Assembly: GCA_934254985.1 (NCBI GenBank)
Contig: CAKQMS010000007.1
Location: forward strand, 26,892 to 90,891
Reading direction: 5' to 3'
Length of the DNA stretch: 64,000 bases
From: an uncultured Prevotella sp.
GTDB lineage: Bacteria > Bacteroidota > Bacteroidia > Bacteroidales > Bacteroidaceae
Positions 1-7,072 of this stretch are shown one piece after another. The notes under the pieces are model-generated. The model saw nothing but the letters and a program-made list of their open reading frames with translations. It was not told the DNA's origin and made no database searches. The translations under genes were made by a program, and so were the position numbers. How positions within the stretch are numbered: the stretch's first letter is position 1; each line of letters opens with the position of its first letter.

Positions 1-502
1 ATACGATTTTCTTTCCATCACGACATAGAGATGGATATTGCTCATGATAGTCTGGAGTATTTGTCACCTGAGTTAGTGCACCTCCTTGGCTAGCGTTCAC
101 TATATATATATCGCTCACAGTGTTTCCCTCTGGACGACCATCAAATGCAACCATATTAGTAGCAGCACAATACGAAGGTGCTGTATTATGACTACGTCCT
201 CCTGTTATCTGACTCATGGACATACTTGTAGGATTATCTTTTCTATAGATATTGTAGAATCCAACATTATCATGCACTACAAAAAATAGGTTGCGGCCAT
301 TATCACCACCAAAAGGAAAATCGCACCTATATCCTGTTTCATGTACCTTTGTTAGTGCTGTAAGATTTTCACCTGGCGTGTATACTACGTGTGTTGTTTC
401 CGCAACTGACGAATCTACAACAATTACTTTAGAGCTACAACTAACACTCAATAAAGGGATTGCTATTGCAACTGCTCTTGTTAATAAACAATACTTATTC
501 AT
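1..502 (-). CDS. PD40/TolB-like beta-propeller lipoprotein, partial (3' part beyond left edge)
   Basis: Only the first 167 codons lie in the window; the frame runs open off the left edge. The ATG at 502 opens a hydrophobic signal peptide ending in a lipobox (LSVSC, Cys22), so the product should be a lipid-anchored envelope protein. The mature part has short beta-rich blocks; near the edge QYPSLCRDGKKIV resembles the PD40 repeat of TolB and related propellers (consensus around P-x-x-SPDGKKIAF). Family membership is inferred from this motif and the lipoprotein start; substrate or partner is unknown. A TAnnTTTG-type box lies at 626-633 and an AT-rich tandem repeat falls in the presumed leader. 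It lies downstream of the UpxY gene on the same strand, but 334 bases away and with its own promoter. Confidence 0.72.
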   Translation of the reverse strand, partial: MNKYCLLTRAVAIAIPLLSVSCSSKVIVVDSSVAETTHVVYTPGENLTALTKVHETGYRCDFPFGGDNGRNLFFVVHDNVGFYNIYRKDNPTSMSMSQITGGRSHNTAPSYCAATNMVAFDGRPEGNTVSDIYIVNASQGGALTQVTNTPDYHEQYPSLCRDGKKIV

Positions 503-510
503 ACTATATA

Positions 511-578
511 TTTTTATATTATAACTTTTATTATTATACCTTTTTATTATTATAACTTTTTATTATTATAACTTTTTA
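511..578. repeat. AT-rich ~16-bp tandem repeat in leader of the PD40 lipoprotein gene
   Basis: Four successive copies of a unit close to TTTTTATTATTATAAC: 511-525 and 526-540 (degenerate, 15 bp), 541-556 and 557-572 (identical 16 bp), then a partial copy. It sits between the proposed promoter (626-633) and the start codon at 502. Copy-number change would alter the 5' leader. Confidence 0.75.
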
Positions 579-625
579 TGGCACATTAAAAATATAATAT
601 ATATATAATTAGACAGCTGTATATA

Positions 626-633
626 CAAAATTA
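626..633 (-). promoter_or_regulatory. Candidate -7 box for the PD40 lipoprotein gene
   Basis: The plus strand reads CAAAATTA, i.e. TAATTTTG on the minus strand, which fits the Bacteroidetes TAnnTTTG -7 consensus. It would give a leader of about 115 nt. No clear -33 TTTG partner was seen. Confidence 0.4.
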
Positions 634-836
634 TGTTTAGATTATGCCAATAAAGTTATAAGTCAATCGTTACACACTATTCCATAAATATTGGATTATT
701 TACTCTATCTTAAAAAGCTATTCGAAAAGAAGGAATGTGAAATAGGCTATATTTTAACCTTTTTCACTCCAATTGTTTCTAAACGAAATAACTGTAGTTT
801 TTTTTATGATATACCTTTTAGTTTAGAAAATACTTT

Positions 837-1613
837 TTATACGATTTCCTTTAGAAATGCGCTTGGCACATACGCTGTCACGACCATTATCAAATTATCA
901 ACCACAACTCCCACTCTCTGCTGCCCTTGCCATCTTGCAACTCTTCCAACCACTCCCTTAAAAGCTCCATCAATAACCCTTACCAACTGTCCTTTCTTAA
1001 ACTTTGGCACATCTACAAAAGACACAATAGTATTTTTTTTATCGGCATTGCAGATGATTTTAAGACTGTCCATCTGATAGTCGGGAACAATCAGAGGGGA
1101 TTTCTCTATTTTGCTGCCAACGTGGGTGTGGCAATAATAAAAGCGAAGGAAGGGAAGGTTGATATTGTCGTAGACGAAAGATTTGATTTGTTTAAATGTG
1201 CCGTAGGCAAAGAAAATGTTGGGAATAAGTGATTCTGTGATAGTTTGACGTTTACCTTTAACAATTTTGATTTTGTTCTGAGTAGGATAGAATGCGGTGA
1301 TACCTTTAGCTACCATGTAGTCGTATGCCTTTTTCTCCCTGCCGTATGTGGTGCGAAGTGCATACCATTGTTGAGTTTCTTCTGGGTGCTTTTGGGGTAG
1401 TGGGTTGGTTAAAATGTTATTGGGCTTTTCAGCGATATTAGTGTTGGATGTTTTTGCTGAAGGTGCATATCTGGTGGACACCCCTGATTGTGTACTCTTA
1501 TCTTTGTTAGTTTGAGTATCGGGGAGGGCATCGGAGGTAAGTCCAACGCGGGGAGGAGTTTCACCACCTCCAATGGTGTGTACACCTTCTAATGTACAAT
1601 CATCGATTTTCAT
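837..1613 (-). CDS. UpxY-family transcription antiterminator (NusG-like)
   Basis: 258 aa. A NusG N-terminal (NGN) domain starts near Trp83 (QQWYALRTTYGREKKAYDY) and a KOW motif lies near residues 207-225 (KGQLVRVIDGAFKGVVGRV). UpxY proteins are specialised NusG paralogues that let RNA polymerase read through leaders of Bacteroidales capsule and exopolysaccharide operons; the gene is normally the first of its operon. Unusual here is an N-terminal extension of about 80 residues, rich in Ser, Thr, Asn and Pro, with no internal Met that would allow a conventional start. The extension's DNA contains a short inverted repeat (GGAGG/CCTCC). The next gene downstream is a PD40 lipoprotein, not an obvious polysaccharide gene. 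Family call is firm; the target operon is not visible. Confidence 0.85.
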   Translation of the reverse strand: MKIDDCTLEGVHTIGGGETPPRVGLTSDALPDTQTNKDKSTQSGVSTRYAPSAKTSNTNIAEKPNNILTNPLPQKHPEETQQWYALRTTYGREKKAYDYMVAKGITAFYPTQNKIKIVKGKRQTITESLIPNIFFAYGTFKQIKSFVYDNINLPFLRFYYCHTHVGSKIEKSPLIVPDYQMDSLKIICNADKKNTIVSFVDVPKFKKGQLVRVIDGAFKGVVGRVARWQGQQRVGVVVDNLIMVVTAYVPSAFLKEIV

Positions 1614-2240
1614 ATCGCTGCAAACTCTATTCTAGACAGAATGAGGTTATTTCAGGACATAAAAAAGCGTGAACCGTCCGTTGTCCGATCCACACTCTGA
1701 GGCCGTGAGAAGTGCCCTATACTGCTGAACGAACAACAGTATAAGCCCACGCCAATATGATATATAGCAAAATCCGTACTTCTATGCATAATGGTGGTTT
1801 ATTGTATGACATAATGTCGGTATACAATAATTCCTTATGCGAAATACGAATAGGTATATCACACCCTGGGACATCTACCATTGCCATGTTCAAGGCAGTA
1901 CATTGTTTCTCGAAATTTCTCACGTTTCAGAGTGTACGTTGAACTTGACGTATGCAAACGCCTTTTATATGTCTGAACTGCATTTTCCCAACCCAAACCC
2001 GCTTTGTATAGGACGTCATAAATAATCAGACTTCACTACATTCAGCATGGCGTGGGCTTGTAGACATTGTCATCATTCAGAACTCGTCTGACTTCGATAA
2101 TTACCGTCTAATTTGCAATTCGCAACAAAGTTAAATAATATTATTGATATTCTGAAATTTTTAGGCTAAAATTATACAAACAATTTTAAATGAAGGGAAG
2201 ATGGCGATTATGGAAACTGTCTTTTTGGATATTTACCCCC
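1614..2240. other. Non-coding region upstream of upxY with paired inverted repeats
   Basis: No credible gene: short frames on both strands overlap each other and resemble nothing. The region holds a perfect 12-bp inverted repeat, AAGCCCACGCCA at 1743-1754 and its complement at 2048-2059, 293 bases apart. In Bacteroides, promoters of UpxY-led loci are often bounded by inverted repeats and flipped by a recombinase; those arms are usually longer. I found no clear TAnnTTTG box between the arms on either strand and no recombinase gene in the window, so an invertible promoter is only a possibility. Confidence 0.4.
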
Positions 2241-2333
2241 AAAAAATGAAGTAGGCTTCGATGGCCAACGAAGCTTGCTTCATTCGCCAACGAAGCCTGC
2301 TTCATTTGGCATCGAAGCTTACTTCATTTTTTT
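2241..2333. repeat. Array of 22-bp palindromic modules (array 1)
   Basis: Four units starting at 2248, 2270, 2292 and 2314. Each begins with a 12-bp imperfect palindrome of the form GAAGCnnGCTTC, followed by a ~10-bp linker holding GCCA or its complement. The whole block is flanked by A6 on the left and T7 on the right and is close to its own reverse complement, so RNA from either strand could fold into one long hairpin. It lies between upxY and the 3' end of the BspA gene. Confidence 0.8.
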
Positions 2334-2377
2334 GCGCTAAAAACCGCGTTTGTGGTTTAACGATTTGTGATTTAACT

Positions 2378-2478
2378 ATTTTAGTTGACCACTTTAAGCT
2401 TTATTTGTAATACGAGTTGACTCAGTTATTACTTATTTATAATTCACGTTGACACGATTTTAGTTGATTACTTTAAGC
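2378..2478. repeat. Two 22-bp near-identical direct repeats after the BspA gene
   Basis: The segments 2378-2399 and 2457-2478 both read ATTTTAGTTGA, two variable bases, then ACTTTAAGC. They are 79 bases apart and the second ends four bases from the BspA stop codon. Role unknown. Confidence 0.6.
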
Positions 2479-2481
2479 GTT

Positions 2482-5328
2482 TTAGCGGCATACGATTTTC
2501 ATAGTCTTGTTTCCCTTCTTTACGATGTTTATTCCTTTCTGCAAATTTTGGATGCGACTACCATTTACATCATAGTATTCTGCTTCTGCATCGTTGAGCA
2601 AGTCGAGGACATTTGATGTTTCTATACCTGTTGTCTCTTCATCTACGCTGATGTTGAGCGATGGCGCATGTTTAACGTTAGTCTTCTGTGGTTGGATGTA
2701 TGCACGGAACGCTGCCAACTTAACTCCAGAGGCCACTTGCTTGTAGTTGCTTACAAGACGGAACTGGTTGTTGGCAATGAAATAGCAGTCGTCGGCAAGC
2801 TCCATATTGGTGAATGTTCCCATCAGGCGGTTGCCGGTGTTTGTATTCTTTGCTTCCTTTACAGCTTGCGCATTCTCTGCATTGTTGATGAGGATATCTG
2901 TCTGCGTATTATCCTTCTTGCGAATGACAACAGGTTGTCCTGCCTCTACCGTACCATTCTCTATTAGCATGAGCACAACACTCTCGTTGCCAATATTCTG
3001 CAAGGTGTAGAAGTTGCAGGTGTTAGCCTCGGATGTTGGGTCGATAGTGAATGGTAGACAGAGAGTTCCCCATTCCGACTTCATAGCTCGTGCATATGAA
3101 GCTGAAGTAACGTTGCAGTCTTCGTAGAGCGTATATGCCTTGCTGTCGTCCAAAACCAACTTGTCGATGTTGAGTGGACTACCTGTGGCTCCAATGATCT
3201 CATTGCCATTCGTGCCAACCTTCTTGGTGAGATAACCCGACTCGTAGTTGGCGTAAGTCTCATTTTTCTTTGTTGGCTCGAAGGAGATAGCGCCTTTCAG
3301 TGACAGGCAGTTGCGGAACATATTTGAACTTTTGACACTATATGGGATTTTGAAATGATCGCTGACATAGATAGTCCGAAGCGCGGAGCATCCGTCAAAC
3401 ATATCAGTAACAGAATTTGCCCCACGAGTGTCGAAACTGGAAAGATCAAGCGTTTGAAGGCTACTGCATCCTTGGAACATAGCATCCAAGGACATTTGGT
3501 TCTTATCAGTTGTAAAGTTGGATACGTCAAGAGAACTAAGACTGCTGCAACCATTGAACATGTAGTTAAAGCCACTCTTTAGCACATATCTCGTATTGAA
3601 GTGAGACAAATCGAGCGTCTTCAAACTTGAGCAGCCATCGAACATTTCGTTCATGTATTTCACCTTTTCCGTATTAAAACTGGAAATGTTGAGATCATGG
3701 AGTTTTGTGCATCCATAGAACATCTGGGCCATTGTTGTTATTTTCTCTGTGTTGAAATGGGACAGATCAAGCGTTTCGAGGTTCGAGCACTGGGCAAACA
3801 TCCCTGACATATTCTGGACGTTGGACGTGTTGAGGTTTTCGATACCCTCTATGCTGGCAAGATTCGTACAACCATTAAACCAATTGGAGCACGTCGTGTG
3901 GGTTTCATCACGGAAACCAGCTTTGAAAACTACCTTCTTAATTTCTGCAGCATAGGTGTCCCAATTCGGATCATCTCCGTAGCCCAAATCAAGGATGTTG
4001 TCGCCCGTAGGCTTCGTGCCGCTGCGATGGAAGGAGAGCGTGCCGGTTGGCGCATCCCATCGCACCCAACTGGCAGTAGCAGCCGTGAGATAACCTCCCT
4101 CTCCCGTGTGAGCCATCGCCTTATTCGTCTTAGCAGGGTTAAAGTTTGGCAGACTAACACATCCGTCAAAAGCCCAAGAATCTACGGTTACTTTATCTGT
4201 AGTAAATGCAGAAGTGACATAGATCGTCTTGAGGTTTTCGCAATTTTCAAACGCACTAGTCATGGTAACCATTTTGGGCGTTGCAAACGAGGAGAGATCA
4301 AGCGTCTCAAGCTTCGTACATGAGTTGAACATCGCAATCATAGATGTCATGTTCTCCGTATCAAAACTACTAAAATCAATACTTTCAAGGTTAGTACATC
4401 CTATAAACATGCTTTGCATTTGAGTCACCTTTCTGGTATTGAAACTGCTGAGATCGAGACTCCGAAGTGACGAGCATTTTTTGAACATTGATGACATTTC
4501 CGTCACATTTGCAGTATTAAAGCCAGTGAGATCGAGGCTCCGAAGTGACGAGCAATTGTTGAACATTCCTACCATCGTGGTCACGTTTTCGGTATTAAAA
4601 CTGGAGACATCGAGCGTTTCAAGCTTGCTACAATTGCGGAACAGACTCTCCATAGTGGTTACTTGTTCAGTTTTAAAATCAGTAAGAACGAGCTTGGAAA
4701 GCGCCCTACAGCCATCGAACATCTCGCTCATGTCTTTCACGTTTTCAGAATTAGAACCGGATAGATCGAGTTCGGTAAGACTTTCGCAACCACTGAACGT
4801 TGCCTTGAGATTAGTCACGCTGCTGCCTATGAAGCCTTTGGGCAACTTGATTGAGCGTAGATTCTTAGAATTCTCAAACATAGTTGCCATACTTGTAACC
4901 TTTTCCGTATTAAAGGAAGACAAATCAAGTGTTTCCAAGCTGGTACAGTTGGAGAACATTAAACGCATATCATCGACCTCTGACGTGTTCAAATAGTCCA
5001 AGTGCTCTATCCTTGTCAGACCTTCGAAGTACCAAAACCAGTCATAACATGATTTGGGACGTGCATCCTTGAAACTCTCGTCAAAGACCACGGTCTGTAT
5101 AGCTCTTCTTTCAGAAATGGGCCACAAGGGGGTATCATCAATCACTCTGTCCGACTCTTGTCTATTCTTGTCATAATAGAGCGTGAGGGTCTGAGTCTCT
5201 CGGTTCAATCTCGCATACATTCTAGGATCCTGTGTCTGCGCCATCACGGGCTGCAGGAGCATCAGCATCAGCAAAAGCGAGAGCGCGCATCGGCGCTGCA
5301 ATAGATATTGGGTAATTTTCTTGATCAT
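2482..5328 (-). CDS. BspA-like surface protein with DUF285-type leucine-rich repeats
   Basis: 948 aa. A signal peptide (about residues 1-30, ending VMA-QTQ) is followed by two blocks of 23-24-residue repeats of the pattern MFxxCSSLxxLDLSSFNT, roughly residues 110-390 and 470-680, separated by a linker with a GGYLT motif that recurs at the end of the second block. These repeats define the BspA/DUF285 family, known in Bacteroidetes, Mycoplasma and Trichomonas for binding host matrix proteins or other bacteria. The C-terminal domain ends with a tail of the kind YYDVNGSRI...GINIVKKGNK, like sorting tails on other secreted proteins in this window. A 56-aa peptide gene lies 77 bases upstream and probably shares its promoter. 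Adhesion is inferred from the family; the ligand is unknown. Confidence 0.9.
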   Translation of the reverse strand: MIKKITQYLLQRRCALSLLLMLMLLQPVMAQTQDPRMYARLNRETQTLTLYYDKNRQESDRVIDDTPLWPISERRAIQTVVFDESFKDARPKSCYDWFWYFEGLTRIEHLDYLNTSEVDDMRLMFSNCTSLETLDLSSFNTEKVTSMATMFENSKNLRSIKLPKGFIGSSVTNLKATFSGCESLTELDLSGSNSENVKDMSEMFDGCRALSKLVLTDFKTEQVTTMESLFRNCSKLETLDVSSFNTENVTTMVGMFNNCSSLRSLDLTGFNTANVTEMSSMFKKCSSLRSLDLSSFNTRKVTQMQSMFIGCTNLESIDFSSFDTENMTSMIAMFNSCTKLETLDLSSFATPKMVTMTSAFENCENLKTIYVTSAFTTDKVTVDSWAFDGCVSLPNFNPAKTNKAMAHTGEGGYLTAATASWVRWDAPTGTLSFHRSGTKPTGDNILDLGYGDDPNWDTYAAEIKKVVFKAGFRDETHTTCSNWFNGCTNLASIEGIENLNTSNVQNMSGMFAQCSNLETLDLSHFNTEKITTMAQMFYGCTKLHDLNISSFNTEKVKYMNEMFDGCSSLKTLDLSHFNTRYVLKSGFNYMFNGCSSLSSLDVSNFTTDKNQMSLDAMFQGCSSLQTLDLSSFDTRGANSVTDMFDGCSALRTIYVSDHFKIPYSVKSSNMFRNCLSLKGAISFEPTKKNETYANYESGYLTKKVGTNGNEIIGATGSPLNIDKLVLDDSKAYTLYEDCNVTSASYARAMKSEWGTLCLPFTIDPTSEANTCNFYTLQNIGNESVVLMLIENGTVEAGQPVVIRKKDNTQTDILINNAENAQAVKEAKNTNTGNRLMGTFTNMELADDCYFIANNQFRLVSNYKQVASGVKLAAFRAYIQPQKTNVKHAPSLNISVDEETTGIETSNVLDLLNDAEAEYYDVNGSRIQNLQKGINIVKKGNKTMKIVCR

Positions 5329-5405
5329 GATATAATGTTTTTTGTTAAGTTTCTGTGCGCTATGGCAACTTGGTTGATTTTATAGATAATAGAGTATTGT
5401 TGAAG

Positions 5406-5576
5406 CTACTCACCCCATAGATATCGATCAGAGTCTAATGTTAGTCCCTCATTTTTCAGATCATCGCTGTTATTCATCTGTTTGTTGCTAACTGATAGCG
5501 TTGAGGTTGTTGACAGCAAACATGCCTCTGTTTCCACCACAACTATTTGCGGTTTTAGATAGTCTTTTTTCTTCAT
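5406..5576 (-). CDS. Small peptide, 56 aa, upstream of the BspA gene
   Basis: The frame from ATG 5576 to TAG 5406-5408 begins MKKKDYLKPQIVVVETEACL and ends in an acidic DSDRYLWGE tail. It has no signal peptide or membrane segment. The start pattern MKKKxYxxPxxxV...E recurs in the 60-aa peptide at 46176-46358, which also sits beside genes for large secreted proteins, so both probably belong to one family of short Bacteroidales peptides. A well-formed -7 box lies at 5619-5626, giving a leader of about 35 nt, and tandem AGGTGTC boxes lie just upstream. Function is unknown; a signal, leader or processed peptide is possible. Coding status is supported by the promoter and by the resemblance, not by database evidence. 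Confidence 0.6.
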   Translation of the reverse strand: MKKKDYLKPQIVVVETEACLLSTTSTLSVSNKQMNNSDDLKNEGLTLDSDRYLWGE

Positions 5577-5618
5577 GCTTTATATTTTAAATTGTTGATT
5601 ATTTATAGCTTGATTGTA

Positions 5619-5700
5619 CAAAAATAGAAAAAAGAAGTGAAACAAGGTGTCTCTTTCCTATGTTCAGGTGTCTCCTTGCTATTAAAAAGGTGTCTCCTTG
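5619..5700 (-). promoter_or_regulatory. Promoter with three tandem AGGTGTCTCnTT boxes
   Basis: The plus strand CAAAAATA at 5619-5626 is TATTTTTG on the minus strand, a match to the -7 consensus. Directly upstream are three copies of AGGTGTCTCYTT starting at 5645, 5666 and 5688, spaced 21-22 bp (two helical turns); the first would overlap the -33 region. This is the layout of a tandem activator or repressor site for the peptide-BspA unit. The nearest regulator gene is the AraC-type protein at 5793-6935. Confidence 0.6.
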
Positions 5701-5724
5701 GTACCTATTCAGTTGATTTTGACA

Positions 5725-5766
5725 TAAAAAAACGACCGTTTGGGCTACATTGCTCAAAACGGTCGT
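5725..5766 (-). terminator. Intrinsic terminator of the AraC-type regulator gene
   Basis: A perfect 10-bp stem (ACGACCGTTT, 5732-5741, with its complement at 5757-5766) and, on the minus strand, a run of seven T (5725-5731) lie 26 bases after the regulator's stop codon. Confidence 0.85.
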
Positions 5767-5792
5767 TATGATGATATACTAAAAAGAGATGG

Positions 5793-6935
5793 TTATGCCT
5801 TGTGGTTGTTGGAGCGATTTTGTTCGCGCCAATCTGTTGGCGTGCAGCCTTCTCGTGCCTTGAATATGCGGTAGAGATGTGTGCGCGAAGAGAAACCACA
5901 CTCAGACGAGATGATGTCGTTGCTATAATTAGGAAATTCTATCATCATCTTTTTGGCGGCACGGAAGCGTATGTCACTAAGCCATAATCTGAATGTAGTT
6001 TTCAAACAATGGTCGAAGTATAGCGATAGTTCTTCCTTTGAAACATTGATGGAATGGGATAGAGAGAGCAAGTTGGCATTGCCATCCTTATAGCCCAAAA
6101 CTGCGCACCATTCGTCAAGCTTTTTCTGTATTTCTTCTCCGCGCTTATCGTTATGCAGACAAGAATAGTTGGCTTCTTCTATACCAGTGGAGTTGTGATT
6201 GTCTGTAGTCTCGCTAATTGGTTGTTCATCTTCGTTGAGCAAGTCTTCTGTTGGTACGTAACTATAGCCTAAAGCTACGAAACTAAGTATGAAGAAAAGA
6301 AAAGACACAAGTCCTAATGGTCCCACAATGTATAACAATGGTGTGAAAAGGATTGCCAAGGGGATTATCAAGGCGATAAGGAAAAGAAGAAACACGCTGA
6401 TTTGCGAATAGCGTACGTAGGGTAGGATGTCGCTGCCAGAAAGTTTCTCCAGCATTCGTCGTCTCTTTATCATTTCTTGGATGATAGATACAATGAAATA
6501 GACCATATTGATGGCAAACAAGGCGAGCATGACATATAGCCAATTACCTATATGCAAACTGTCGTGTTGGAAATAGCCAATGCCGAAACTGGTGACGATG
6601 GCGACATAGATGGCAGAACTAACCACATATATTCGCCATCGGCGCATGTGAGTTGCCTCAATATGGTAAATGCCCAAAGCTATAAGAGAAAAGCATGGAG
6701 TATAGATAAGGATGTTGATGGTGGCACCCATGGCATCGTTGGTGGCTCTGAAACCATAGCACATTTGTGCGAAGAATTGGGCTGCCATACCTATAATGCC
6801 TGCAAGCACAAACCTGCGCGAACGCTCATAGCGTGGGCTAATCCATTTCGCCTGCATGCGAGTGATTAGCAGAACGAGCGCATTGAAGAGCATGAAAAGA
6901 AAACATGCAAATTGTAGCAGATATAGATTGTTCAT
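5793..6935 (-). CDS. Membrane-anchored AraC-family transcriptional regulator
   Basis: About 380 aa from the ATG at 6935 (an upstream in-frame TTG at 6944 is less likely). The first ~230 residues form six or seven hydrophobic helices; the last ~110 form an AraC-type helix-turn-helix domain (FRLWLSDIRFRAAKKMM ... IISSECGFSSRTHLYRIFKA). This N-membrane/C-AraC arrangement is common in Prevotella and Bacteroides and suggests direct sensing at the membrane. Downstream, across a strong terminator, lie three tandem boxes in front of the peptide-BspA unit, which are the most obvious candidate target. The link to that target is inferred from proximity only. Confidence 0.85.
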   Translation of the reverse strand: MNNLYLLQFACFLFMLFNALVLLITRMQAKWISPRYERSRRFVLAGIIGMAAQFFAQMCYGFRATNDAMGATINILIYTPCFSLIALGIYHIEATHMRRWRIYVVSSAIYVAIVTSFGIGYFQHDSLHIGNWLYVMLALFAINMVYFIVSIIQEMIKRRRMLEKLSGSDILPYVRYSQISVFLLFLIALIIPLAILFTPLLYIVGPLGLVSFLFFILSFVALGYSYVPTEDLLNEDEQPISETTDNHNSTGIEEANYSCLHNDKRGEEIQKKLDEWCAVLGYKDGNANLLSLSHSINVSKEELSLYFDHCLKTTFRLWLSDIRFRAAKKMMIEFPNYSNDIISSECGFSSRTHLYRIFKAREGCTPTDWREQNRSNNHKA

Positions 6936-6972
6936 AAGACACAAGTTACATAGATTTTCATTCTAAATAATA

Positions 6973-7021
6973 TGGGCAAGACTTCTGACTGCACATAGGC
7001 TGCAGACAGATGTCTTGCCCA
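6973..7021 (-). terminator. Hairpin after glmM
   Basis: A 10-bp perfect stem TGGGCAAGAC / GTCTTGCCCA, extended by TCTG/CAGA, lies 52 bases beyond the glmM stop. The T-run after it on the minus strand is weak, so it may act as a 3' stabiliser as well as a terminator. Confidence 0.6.
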
Positions 7022-7072
7022 GTATGGAGAAGGTGGCTCCAACTAGTATTTGTTAGGAAGAAAAACTTCCGA

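Noticed and set aside
691..1077. Plus-strand frame overlapping the end of upxY
   Set aside because: Low-complexity and antisense to the KOW domain; no promoter.
1717..1923. 68-codon frame in the region upstream of upxY
   Set aside because: Overlapped by equally long frames on the other strand, no homology and no start context.
2241..2333. Short regular repeats that might be a CRISPR array
   Set aside because: Units are contiguous palindromes with degenerate linkers; no unique spacers and no cas genes.
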